This document shows positions 1 to 6,229 of a stretch of 9,766 bases of DNA, in pieces. Numbering within the stretch: position 1 is the stretch's first letter; each line of letters opens with the position of its first letter. The stretch spans positions 1 to 9,766 of the forward strand of contig JADZBR010000128.1 of the NCBI GenBank assembly GCA_020852035.1, in the 5' to 3' direction. A program made the translations under genes and the position numbers. The stretch is from Caulobacteraceae bacterium (GTDB lineage Bacteria; Pseudomonadota; Alphaproteobacteria; Caulobacterales; Caulobacteraceae). A model generated the notes under the pieces. That model did not search any database. It saw only the letters and a list, made by a program, of their open reading frames with translations, and was not told the origin of the DNA.

Positions 1-226
1 CGAGCACCAGGCCGGCGACGAAGGCGGCGGCGGCCGACACCCCGGCCGACGCCACCGGCCGGTGGCTCATCAGCTCGCGCAGGGCGTCGTTGCGATCGGC
101 GGCCCAGTCGCGGCCCTCCTGGCCGGCTTCGGTCAGGCGCTCGCGCGCCGCTTCAGCCGAAGCCCGCGCCTTGCGGCCGGCCCCGGCGAGCCGGCGTCGG
201 GCGGCGTTCAGCGTGGTGTCGGTCAT
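1..226 (-). CDS. DUF883/ElaB-like membrane-anchored protein, C-terminus cut off
   Basis: The frame reads from the ATG at 226 to the window edge, giving 75 residues with no stop. It begins MTDTTLNAARRRLAGAG, continues as an Ala/Arg/Glu-rich stretch that should be helical, and then has SHRPVASAGVSAAAAFVAGLVL, where a hydrophobic helix is starting. A basic/acidic helix followed by a 'HRP' turn and a single C-terminal membrane helix is the plan of the DUF883/ElaB/YqjD group of small inner-membrane proteins, some of which bind ribosomes in E. coli. The start is well supported: AAGGAG lies at 240-235, eight bases before the ATG, and there is a good promoter candidate upstream. The family call rests on architecture and could be wrong. 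The missing part is probably short. Confidence 0.6.
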   Translation of the reverse strand, partial: MTDTTLNAARRRLAGAGRKARASAEAARERLTEAGQEGRDWAADRNDALRELMSHRPVASAGVSAAAAFVAGLVL

Positions 227-261
227 GGCGCGGTCTCCTTCAGGCTCGGCGGCGCTAGAAC

Positions 262-290
262 GATTTAGGGCATGGTTGCGTTGCCGTCAG
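262..290 (-). promoter_or_regulatory. Candidate Caulobacter-type housekeeping promoter for the DUF883-like gene
   Basis: On the minus strand CTGACGG (290-284) is followed after 14 bases by CCTAAATC (269-262). The Caulobacter sigma-73 consensus, as I recall it, is TTGACGS, 10-14 bases, GCTANAWC. These match at 6 of 7 and 7 of 8 positions with allowed spacing. The predicted transcript start would be roughly 30 bases before the ATG at 226. The element lies in the 75-base gap after the RsaA-like gene, so the small gene need not depend on read-through. Confidence 0.5.
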
Positions 291-301
291 CCCGTCCTTC
301 G

Positions 302-2395
302 TCAGCCATAATGGATGTCGACGTCGCCCGCGCCGGTCCCGGTGGTGAGGCCGGTGACGCCGACCAGCTGGATCAGCCCGTCGCCGGTGTTGGCCCCGAC
401 GGTGGCGTCCTGGTGGTAGATGAAGGTCGAGCCGCCGTATTCGAAGACGCCGGTGGCGTTGGCCGCCAGGTGGGGCGAGACGTTCACCAGCGCGGCCTCC
501 AGCGAGGCGGCGGCGCCGACGAAGGCGGAAAGGCCAGGGGTGAGCGCGGTGATCTGCGCGCCGAGGTCGAGGTGGTCCACGCCCTTCTCGAAGTCGGTGA
601 CCTTGGCGTAGGCGGTGACGGTCTGGCCCTCGATGCGCATGTTGAAGAACCGCGGCGCGTTGAAGGCGTCCTGGTAGATCGAGAGGGTGTCGGCCCCTTC
701 GCCCAGGGTGAAGGACTTGATGCTGTAACCCTGTAGCAGGTCGACGGCGATGGCGTCGCCCCCGGGGGACAGGATCGCCAGGCCGCCAGAGAAGAAGGCC
801 AGGTTCACTCCCGCCGCGGCGCTGGCGTCGATCTCGCCGGCCACCAGTTCCTCGCCTACGGTGAGGACGCCGGGGCCGCTGATCACCAGCCGACCGGCGC
901 CGCTGATCCCCGCCAATGCGCTGTCGCTGTCCACGGTCAGATGGAGCGGCCCCTCCAGACTGCCGACCGCCAGCTCCGCCGGCGCCGCCGTGCCGTCGAG
1001 CCGTACATGCGCCGAACTGGCGCCGCTCCAGATGAAGCCGACCGGCGTGGAGGCGACGATGACCCTTTCGTACTCGATCAGCACCGTGCCGCCGCTGACA
1101 TCGCGCAGGGTGACGGGCAGGCCCGAGGGGACGAAGTTGAATGTGAACCCGTTGTCGCCCTCGAACACGATGTCGCGCAGGTCGCCCAGGGCCATCAGGT
1201 CGAGCGAGCGGGCGTAACCGGTGGCCTGGGTGATCACCAGATGCTCGATGTTGCTGAACATGTCGTCCGTCCTGCCGTAGTCCGGCGGATTGAAGGCGAC
1301 GATCGCCGTGTCCTCGCCGGCGCCGCCGTCGATCCGCGCGCCGAACGCCATGTCCTGGGTGACGGTGATGACATCATCGCCATCGCCGCCGCGGATCAGG
1401 CCGTTCTCGGCGCCGCCCAGCACCTCGACGGCGGCGGGCAGCACCGCGACGGTGATCTGGTCATCGCCCGCGCCGGTGTCGATCAGGCCGGCGGCGGCGC
1501 CCGCGAAGGTCACCACGTCGTCGCCCGCGCCGGTCAGGACCGACTGCACCGCGTCGAGCCCGCCCGCGCCGGTGACCGTGTCGTCGCCCGGAGTGCTCTT
1601 CAGGGCGGGATCGCTCGCGGTCGGGCTGACCGACTGGTTGTTGGCCGCGGCGATCGTCGCCCCCGCGGCCGGCGGGCCGTCCGGTCCGTAGACGGCGAGC
1701 ATGTCCTGTTCGAACGCCGCCTCGCCGTCGCCGGCGAGGTCCAGGAGAAACGCTTCGTTGGCCTGCGCATAGGGACCAAGGCCTTCGCGCGCGGCCACCG
1801 ACAGCAGCCAGCCGATAAAGGCCGCCTTGGTCCCCAGGCCGCCCACGCCGTCGAGGCCGTAGGTGGCGAAGTATTCCAGGCGGGTGAACTGGCCGCCGTG
1901 GCCGTTCGGCACCATGCCGTTGATCAGGGCGTCGACCTTGGCCGCGTCGGGCGCCGCGCCGAAGATCTCCGTATAGGCCCGCGTCACCGTCTGGGCGATG
2001 CTGAGCGCGCCGTAATCGGCCTCGAACGCGGCGGCGTCCTCGCCGCCCCGGCCGAGGTTCACCGCGAAGTTGATGTAGCGGTTCTCGGTGGAGAAGGTCT
2101 GGTAGTAGGCCGAGTTGAGGTTGTTGGGGTTAGGCCCCCAAGGGTTGACCAGGTAGTCCAGCCCCTCCGCGCGCGGCACGGCGCCGGTGAAGAACTGGTA
2201 GGCGATGTCGGCGACCGAGGTCGTGCCGACCGCCAGGTCGACGATCGCCTCGACCGCGCCCTGCAGGCTCAGGGCGCCGGAATCCACCTGCCCGGCCAGC
2301 TCGGCGAGCCGGGCGTTGTCGGTGGTCGAAATCTGCTGGGTGGGGACCCGCATGACGTTCGCGTAGCGCGCCTGCAGGGTGTGAATGGTGGCCAT
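302..2395 (-). CDS. RsaA-like S-layer/RTX family protein, probable type I secretion substrate
   Basis: The product has 697 residues and no cysteine, as is usual for S-layer and type I secreted proteins, and no N-terminal signal peptide. Residues 1-240 resemble the N-terminal domain of Caulobacter RsaA, which holds the S-layer to lipopolysaccharide: YQFFTGAVPRAEGLDYLV (66-83), NLNSAYYQTFSTENRYINF (92-110) and SIAQTVTRAYTEIFG (132-146) follow RsaA closely from memory. Residues 269-362 contain calcium-binding RTX-like turns: GDD at 270, GAGDD at 289 and 308, GGDGDD at 336, GGAGED at 357. A long stretch expected to form beta strands follows. The last 100 residues (DFEKGVDHLDL at 601-611, then FEYGGSTFIYHQDA) look like a type I secretion tail. 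It is well short of the roughly 1,026-residue RsaA, so it may be a divergent S-layer protein or an RsaA-domain adhesin. No RsaD/E/F exporter gene is in the window. AGGA lies ten bases before the ATG. Confidence 0.8.
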   Translation of the reverse strand: MATIHTLQARYANVMRVPTQQISTTDNARLAELAGQVDSGALSLQGAVEAIVDLAVGTTSVADIAYQFFTGAVPRAEGLDYLVNPWGPNPNNLNSAYYQTFSTENRYINFAVNLGRGGEDAAAFEADYGALSIAQTVTRAYTEIFGAAPDAAKVDALINGMVPNGHGGQFTRLEYFATYGLDGVGGLGTKAAFIGWLLSVAAREGLGPYAQANEAFLLDLAGDGEAAFEQDMLAVYGPDGPPAAGATIAAANNQSVSPTASDPALKSTPGDDTVTGAGGLDAVQSVLTGAGDDVVTFAGAAAGLIDTGAGDDQITVAVLPAAVEVLGGAENGLIRGGDGDDVITVTQDMAFGARIDGGAGEDTAIVAFNPPDYGRTDDMFSNIEHLVITQATGYARSLDLMALGDLRDIVFEGDNGFTFNFVPSGLPVTLRDVSGGTVLIEYERVIVASTPVGFIWSGASSAHVRLDGTAAPAELAVGSLEGPLHLTVDSDSALAGISGAGRLVISGPGVLTVGEELVAGEIDASAAAGVNLAFFSGGLAILSPGGDAIAVDLLQGYSIKSFTLGEGADTLSIYQDAFNAPRFFNMRIEGQTVTAYAKVTDFEKGVDHLDLGAQITALTPGLSAFVGAAASLEAALVNVSPHLAANATGVFEYGGSTFIYHQDATVGANTGDGLIQLVGVTGLTTGTGAGDVDIHYG

Positions 2396-2437
2396 GAAGC
2401 GGAAATCCTACTGTGGCCGGCAATCTATATGGAGTTT

Positions 2438-2468
2438 GCTATACAGCAAGCGGCGCCACGACCGTCTG
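2438..2468 (-). promoter_or_regulatory. Candidate rsaA-like promoter overlapping a short dyad
   Basis: Between tRNA-Gly and the RsaA-like gene the minus strand has CAGACGG (2468-2462), 14 bases, then GCTGTATAGC (2447-2438). The second element is very close to the GCTCTATAGC I recall from the C. crescentus rsaA promoter. It sits in a dyad, TTGCT-ATAC-AGCAA at 2436-2449, so the region could also be an operator. A second AT-rich block, TATAGA, follows at 2429-2424. The -35 match is only moderate. This is the only AT-rich DNA upstream of the gene and lies about 40 bases before its start. Confidence 0.4.
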
Positions 2469-2486
2469 ACGCAACTGTGAATTGAG

Positions 2487-2493
2487 AAAAAAA
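2487..2493 (-). terminator. T-tract after tRNA-Gly
   Basis: Seven consecutive T on the minus strand (A7 on plus) abut the CCA end. There is no separate hairpin, but the tRNA acceptor/T-arm itself can act as the upstream stem. This probably ends tRNA transcription before the promoter of the RsaA-like gene. Confidence 0.45.
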
Positions 2494-2568
2494 TGGAGCG
2501 GGCGAGGCGATTCGAACGCCCGACCCCAACCTTGGCAAGGTTGTGCTCTACCCCTGAGCTACGCCCGC
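2494..2568 (-). tRNA. tRNA-Gly(GCC)
   Basis: A complete cloverleaf of 75 bases with encoded CCA can be folded by eye. The acceptor strands are GCGGGCG and CGCCCGC, all seven paired. The D arm is GCTC/GAGC with loop AGGGGTA. The anticodon arm is CAACC/GGTTG with loop TTGCCAA, giving anticodon GCC. The variable loop has five bases, and the T arm is GGGCG/CGCCT around TTCGAAT, with one G-U pair. The discriminator base is T, followed by CCA at 2496-2494. It decodes GGC and GGU glycine codons, GGC being heavily used here. Seven T residues follow the CCA directly. Confidence 0.97.
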
Positions 2569-2591
2569 GCTCCGATGCGACAGCCATGTGA

Positions 2592-2627
2592 GGCCGTCCG
2601 CGAGGCGCAGGCATATGGCAGACGGCC
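2592..2627 (-). terminator. Stem-loop between the DUF6065 gene and tRNA-Gly
   Basis: On the minus strand GGCCGTCTG (2627-2619) can pair fully with CGGACGGCC (2600-2592), nine pairs including one G-U, with an 18-base loop. It lies about 20 bases after the DUF6065 stop, where a terminator would be expected, but has no T-tract. The same DNA could hold the tRNA promoter: TTGCAA (2640-2635), 17 bases, CATATG (2617-2612), a weak match that would give a leader of about 40 bases. The two readings are not exclusive. Confidence 0.3.
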
Positions 2628-2648
2628 GGACGGTTTGCAAGCGGGTCT

Positions 2649-3419
2649 TCAGGTTCCCAGACGGGGCGCCTTCAGGCGGCGCTTGTTGATGTGGGTGGCG
2701 GGCGCCTCGGCGATCTGTTCGGGGAACTCGCCGCGGAAATAATAGCGCTGCCAGGCCTCGCGCACGGCGTCCGGATCGCCGCGGAAGATCTTCTGGTTGA
2801 ACTCGGTGCGATGCTTCTCCCAGGTGTCGTACTGGTGGCGCAGGTCCGCGTCGCGGCTCATCTGGCGGATCACCGGCTGGAACTCGGCCAGCGGCCGGTC
2901 CTGCATCAGGAGGATGAAGCAGAACGGCTCGCCCTTGGCGAAGCGCACCTTGCCCGGGCGGGTGAAATGCCAGTTCATGGTGAAGGGGAAGGGCAGCCAG
3001 TCGGTCTCCACCAGGCCCGCCAGCGGCTGGATGCCGTCCTTGACGTGGTTGGGCGCGCCCATGACCAGCATCGACCAGCCCGGCGGCGTGCGGAAGAGAT
3101 AGCCGGCGTGGAAGGTGAGGACGCCGTGGCTGAAGTGCGACTTGGCGAACTCGTGGAAGTCCGGGTGCGGGGTGTCGGGGCGCAGGACGATGTCGTCCTG
3201 GTGATTGCCGCCGTTCCATTCGGCCGTGAAGCCCATCGGGCAGAGCAGCTCCCAGCCGGTGGTGTTGGCCATCGACAGCGGCAGGCAGCGGTAGGGGTGG
3301 CGGTCGGCGAACCTGTCCATCCAGGCGCGCTGCGGGCGGCCGGGCACGATCTCCGGCGGCCGCTTGGCGGTAGGGAAGCACTCGAGCTCGAGCGGCGGGG
3401 CGTTGGGGCGGTCTGGCAT
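2649..3419 (-). CDS. DUF6065 family protein of unknown function
   Basis: The product is 256 residues from the ATG at 3419. This start is preferred because GAGGG lies about seven bases upstream. The frame continues to an ATG at 3485, but that 22-residue extension is Arg/Pro-rich and its start has no spaced ribosome binding site. Recognisable stretches are LELECFPTAKRPPEIVPGRP (10-29), YRCLPLSMANTTGWELLCP (43-61), PFTMNWHFTRPGKVRFAKGEP (145-165 region) and FCFILLMQD. These fit DUF6065 as I know it. The family has no assigned reaction; the several His/Trp and the Gly-Glu-Pro turn suggest a compact beta-sandwich or cupin-like fold, which is only a guess. There is no signal peptide or membrane helix, so it is probably cytoplasmic. 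It stands alone, with a 149-base gap upstream to the MAPEG gene. Confidence 0.75.
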   Translation of the reverse strand: MPDRPNAPPLELECFPTAKRPPEIVPGRPQRAWMDRFADRHPYRCLPLSMANTTGWELLCPMGFTAEWNGGNHQDDIVLRPDTPHPDFHEFAKSHFSHGVLTFHAGYLFRTPPGWSMLVMGAPNHVKDGIQPLAGLVETDWLPFPFTMNWHFTRPGKVRFAKGEPFCFILLMQDRPLAEFQPVIRQMSRDADLRHQYDTWEKHRTEFNQKIFRGDPDAVREAWQRYYFRGEFPEQIAEAPATHINKRRLKAPRLGT

Positions 3420-3448
3420 GGACAAACCCTCTAGGCGCGGGGGCGGGC

Positions 3449-3496
3449 GGCCGTCCAGTGGGTTGGCGTCCATCCTCCGCGTCATCCCGGACGGCC
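3449..3496. repeat. Inverted repeat upstream of the DUF6065 gene
   Basis: GGCCGTCC at 3449-3456 is mirrored perfectly by GGACGGCC at 3489-3496, with 32 bases between, upstream of the preferred DUF6065 start at 3419. The rest of the 149-base gap to the MAPEG gene is very GC-rich and shows no clear promoter or T-tract. Confidence 0.4.
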
Positions 3497-3568
3497 CGCC
3501 GCGCCGCGCCGCGACCCAGGCTCACGCGCGCCGCCGCCGCGCGATCAGCGCCGCCGCCAAGGTGAGGA

Positions 3569-3976
3569 TCAGGCTCCGGTCGTGGTCACCATCATCCAGA
3601 CGATGCGTCCCAGGGCGCCGAACAACAGCGCGGCGGCGGCCAGCGCCTGGACCATGAAGCCGAGCTCGCGCTTGCCGGCCTCCTTCATGTAGCCGAGGGC
3701 GTAGAGGATGCGGCCGACGATCCAGACCACGCCCAGGCCCGCCGCGATCAGGTCGTTCCAGTAGAGGGCGAAGAGCCACAGGCCGGCCAGGAAGATCGGC
3801 AGCCACTCCAGGGTGTTGGCCTGCACCCGCACGGTGCGTTCCAGGTAGGGATCGCCGGTCATCGCCGGCGCGGCGATGCCGGTCTTGCCGCGCGAGCGGC
3901 CGACGTTCAGGCCCATCCAGAAATAGACGAGCAGGGCGGCGATGGTGACGAGCGCCACCCAGCCATGTGGTTGCAT
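3569..3976 (-). CDS. MAPEG family integral membrane protein
   Basis: This 135-residue protein has about four hydrophobic helices, near residues 5-23, 57-73, 77-92 and 107-131. That is the size and topology of MAPEG proteins (membrane-associated proteins in eicosanoid and glutathione metabolism). The family signature is visible as ERTVRVQANTLEWLPIFLAG (46-65), with the conserved Glu58 and Pro60, and GRILYALGY (88-96) preceding the last loop. Bacterial members are often glutathione S-transferase-like or peroxidase-like, but substrates are mostly unknown, so no reaction is claimed. The ATG at 3976 has a GGGGGA tract eight bases upstream. It diverges from the KTSC gene across a 125-base gap. Confidence 0.87.
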   Translation of the reverse strand: MQPHGWVALVTIAALLVYFWMGLNVGRSRGKTGIAAPAMTGDPYLERTVRVQANTLEWLPIFLAGLWLFALYWNDLIAAGLGVVWIVGRILYALGYMKEAGKRELGFMVQALAAAALLFGALGRIVWMMVTTTGA

Positions 3977-4101
3977 CTTTCAAGTCCCCCCGAGGCGCGC
4001 TCGCAGCGGCGCGCGACGGCCAAGCTTGCACTGTTCGCGCCCGCGCGGGAACCCGTCCCGCCGCCTGGGGCGTTTAGTGGTGGCAGACCCGGGAGCCCCA
4101 G

Positions 4102-4308
4102 ATGCAGGTCGACTCCACCGCGATCCGCGACATCGCCTATGATCCCTCGCACGAGAAGCTGTTCGTGACCTTCCAGGACGGCGACGCCTACGTCTACGCC
4201 GGCGTGCCGGGAGAAGTGCATCGCTCGTTTCTGGACGCCGACTCCAAGGGGCGCTTCTTCGCTCACGAGATCAGCGGGCGTTACCCCTACAACCGGCTGA
4301 CGAGCTGA
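4102..4308 (+). CDS. KTSC domain-containing small protein
   Basis: The 68 residues are almost entirely one KTSC domain. VDSTAIRDIAYDPSHEKLFV (3-22) gives the opening Ser and 'YDP' strand, VTFQDGDAYVYAGVPGEVH follows, and the closing SKGRFFAHEISGRYPYNRL (48-66) is the most conserved part. KTSC proteins are small and occur alone or fused to other domains; some have been linked to RNA or lysyl-tRNA synthetase, but the role of stand-alone forms is unknown. GGGAG lies six bases before the ATG. Its stop is six bases from the stop of the gene on the opposite strand, and I see no bidirectional terminator in that gap. Confidence 0.88.
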   Translation: MQVDSTAIRDIAYDPSHEKLFVTFQDGDAYVYAGVPGEVHRSFLDADSKGRFFAHEISGRYPYNRLTS

Positions 4309-4314
4309 GCGGGG

Positions 4315-4866
4315 TCAGTCGATCACGATCACCGTGCGGCAGACGTCGGTGTCGGCCTTGCAGGCTTCGCGCAGCTCCAGGGCGCGTCGCCTGATGGCTT
4401 CGATCTCGGGCTTCATCTCCTCGGCCATCCGGCGCGCCGCCTCGCCCTGAGCGCGGGCGACCTCGGCCTGGGCCAGCGCCTCGTCGCGGATGCGGGCGGC
4501 GTCCTCGCGGGCGATGATCTTGATGACCCGCGCCTGCTCGCGGATCTGATCGACATGGGCGCGGGCGATGTCGCCGGCGTCCGCGCCGTGGCGGCGCAGG
4601 GCGTCGGTGTGATCCTCGATCGCCTGGCGCAGCTCCTCGACCGCGGCCTGCAGCCGGTCCTGGGCCAGTTCGATGCGCGCGGTGGAGCTGTCGGCGCCGC
4701 CCGGCGACAGCGGTGCGACTCGCGGCGGCGGGGCCGGTCGCGCGGGAGGCGCCGGGGGTGCGGGAGCGGCGATCGCCGCCGGTGGGGCGGGCGGCGCAGG
4801 CGGGGCCGGCGGCGCGGCGGGCGCGGCCAGCATGGCGGCCGCGAGCGCGGCGGCGAGATGGGTCAT
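4315..4866 (-). CDS. Exported Pro/Ala-rich coiled-coil protein, unknown function
   Basis: I do not recognise a named family. The 183 residues fall into clear parts. MTHLAAALAAAMLAAPA (1-17) could be a signal peptide, although its n-region lacks a positive charge. Residues 17-55 are a low-complexity linker built on repeated APP/PAPP units. Residues 60-168 form a highly charged, Ala/Glu/Arg-rich helix with heptad-like spacing, probably a coiled coil. The C-terminus has two cysteines (C169, C176) that could form a disulfide in the periplasm, then RTVIVID. The layout suggests a periplasmic or envelope-spanning spacer protein; this is inference. GGGAGGGAG supports the start but is buried in a perfect hairpin. 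A weak promoter candidate is TTGAGCG (4952-4946), which overlaps the argG stop, with TTTAAGTC (4936-4929). The gene is convergent with the KTSC gene. Confidence 0.7.
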   Translation of the reverse strand: MTHLAAALAAAMLAAPAAPPAPPAPPAPPAAIAAPAPPAPPARPAPPPRVAPLSPGGADSSTARIELAQDRLQAAVEELRQAIEDHTDALRRHGADAGDIARAHVDQIREQARVIKIIAREDAARIRDEALAQAEVARAQGEAARRMAEEMKPEIEAIRRRALELREACKADTDVCRTVIVID

Positions 4867-4876
4867 GGCGTTCGTC

Positions 4877-4902
4877 TCCCTCCCTGGGGGCTCCGGGAGG
4901 GA
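4877..4902 (-). promoter_or_regulatory. Leader hairpin that covers the ribosome binding site of the coiled-coil gene
   Basis: In the minus-strand transcript TCCCTCCC (4902-4895) pairs perfectly with GGGAGGGA (4884-4877) around a 10-base loop. The 3' arm is the purine-rich Shine-Dalgarno tract of the gene starting at 4866. All eight pairs are Watson-Crick, six of them G-C. Confidence 0.5.
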
Positions 4903-4916
4903 CGATGCGCGCGGAA

Positions 4917-4929
4917 CGCCGGTCCGGCG
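4917..4929. repeat. Short perfect palindrome between argG and the coiled-coil gene
   Basis: CGCCGG-T-CCGGCG lies about 20 bases after the argG stop. It is a compact 6-bp dyad with no T-tract after it on the minus strand. It may contribute to argG 3' end formation or serve as a binding site; the evidence is slight. Confidence 0.3.
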
Positions 4930-4948
4930 ACTTAAACCTTGGTAACGC

Positions 4949-6175
4949 TCAAGCCTTGCGGTCCCGCCGCGCGCCGACCCGCAGGCGAAGGGCGTTCAGC
5001 TTGATGAAGCCGGCCGCGTCGCGGTGGTCGTAGGCGACCTTGCCCTCCTCGAAGGTGACCAGCTCCTGGTCGTAGAGCGAATAGGGGCTTTCCCGGCCGA
5101 TGACGGTGACATTGCCCTTGTAGAGCTTCACGCGCACCTGGCCGGTGACCTTCTTCTGCGAATAGTCGATGGCCGCCTGCAGCATCTCGCGCTCCGGCGA
5201 GAACCAGAACCCGTTGTAGATGAGCCCGGCGTACTTGGGCATCAGCTCGTCCTTCAGGTGCATAGCCCCTCGGTCGAGGGTGATGCTCTCCATGCCCCGG
5301 TGGGCGGCCAGGAGGATCGTGCCGCCGGGGGTCTCGTAGACGCCGCGCGACTTCATGCCGACATAGCGGTTCTCGACCAGGTCCAGGCGGCCGACGCCGT
5401 TGTCGTGGCCCAGCTGGTTGAGTTTCGTGAGCAGGGCGGCGGGCGACAGCATCTCGCCGTCGATGGCGACGGGATCGCCGGCCTCGAAGTCCATCGTGAA
5501 CACGGTCGGCTTGTCCGGCGCGTCCTCGGGGGAGATGGTCCGCATGTGGACGAACTCCGGCGCCTCGACGGCCGGATCCTCCAGCACCTTCCCCTCGGAG
5601 GAGGAGTGCAGGAGGTTGGCGTCCACGCTGAACGGCGCCTCGCCGAGCTTGTCCTTGGAGATCGGGATCTGGTGCTCGCGGGCGAATTCCAGAAGGGCCT
5701 CACGACTCTTGAACTCCCACTCGCGCCAGGGGGCGACGACGGTGATGTCGGGCTCCAGGGCGTAGTAGGCGACCTCGAAGCGGACCTGGTCGTTCCCCTT
5801 GCCGGTGGCGCCGTGGCAGACGGCGTCTGCGCCGACCTGGCGGGCGATCTCGATCTGGCGCTTGGCGATCAGCGGCCGGGCGATGGAGGTGCCGAGCAGG
5901 TACTGGCCCTCGTAGACCGTGTTCGCCCGGAACATCGGGAAGACGTAGTCGCGGACGAACTCCTCGCGCAGGTCCGGCGTGAAGATGTTTTCCGGCTTGA
6001 CGCCGAGGGTCAGGGCCTTGTCGCGCGCAGGCCCAAGCTCCTCGCCCTGGCCGAGGTCGGCGGTGAAGGTGACGACCTCGGCGCCGTATTCCTTCTGCAG
6101 CCACTTCACGATGGTCGATGAATCCAGGCCGCCGGAATAGGCGAGCACGACTTTCTTCACGGAGCGGTCGGCCAT
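4949..6175 (-). CDS. argG: Argininosuccinate synthase
   Basis: ArgG (EC 6.3.4.5) joins citrulline and aspartate using ATP to form argininosuccinate, the next-to-last step of arginine synthesis, in the cytosol. The 408-residue length is normal for the type I enzyme. The ATP-pyrophosphatase P-loop appears as AYSGGLDSS (12-20), and the citrulline/aspartate-binding region as HGATGKGNDQVRFE (121-134). ENRYVGMKSRGVYETPGG and SPYSLYDQE are typical of the C-terminal half. GAGGA lies nine bases before the ATG. The gap to the upstream DUF1287 gene is only 54 bases; a TTGACGC at 6233-6227, which includes that gene's TGA stop, is a perfect Caulobacter -35 but has no convincing -10. argG may therefore be read through from upstream or use this weak promoter. 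No other arg gene is in the window. Confidence 0.98.
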   Translation of the reverse strand: MADRSVKKVVLAYSGGLDSSTIVKWLQKEYGAEVVTFTADLGQGEELGPARDKALTLGVKPENIFTPDLREEFVRDYVFPMFRANTVYEGQYLLGTSIARPLIAKRQIEIARQVGADAVCHGATGKGNDQVRFEVAYYALEPDITVVAPWREWEFKSREALLEFAREHQIPISKDKLGEAPFSVDANLLHSSSEGKVLEDPAVEAPEFVHMRTISPEDAPDKPTVFTMDFEAGDPVAIDGEMLSPAALLTKLNQLGHDNGVGRLDLVENRYVGMKSRGVYETPGGTILLAAHRGMESITLDRGAMHLKDELMPKYAGLIYNGFWFSPEREMLQAAIDYSQKKVTGQVRVKLYKGNVTVIGRESPYSLYDQELVTFEEGKVAYDHRDAAGFIKLNALRLRVGARRDRKA

Positions 6176-6229
6176 CGGCGGGCGTCCTCTAAGCTGGGTG
6201 CGGCGCGTTTACGGGGATAGGCCCGCGCG

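Noticed and set aside
269..362. Tandem repeat array in the RsaA-like protein
   Set aside because: These numbers are residues of the protein starting at 2395. The RTX-like turns are scattered and irregular, not a regular array of nonapeptides or a DNA repeat.
941..2485. Long plus-strand open frame of 514 codons
   Set aside because: It is antisense to the RsaA-like gene, rich in Arg/Gly/Val/Asp with no recognisable motif, and is the usual shadow of high-GC coding DNA.
2494..2568. tRNA-Gly as an integration site for a mobile element
   Set aside because: No integrase, repeated tRNA 3' end or composition change was seen on either side.
3420..3485. Earlier start for the DUF6065 gene
   Set aside because: The added 22 residues are Arg/Pro-rich and the ATG has no spaced ribosome binding site, whereas GAGGG is well placed before 3419.
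3522..4031. Minus-strand frame overlapping the MAPEG gene
   Set aside because: It is an Arg/Pro-rich out-of-frame shadow; the MAPEG frame has the membrane helices and family signature.
5024..6121. Plus-strand open frame of 365 codons
   Set aside because: It lies wholly antisense to argG, whose protein is unmistakable.
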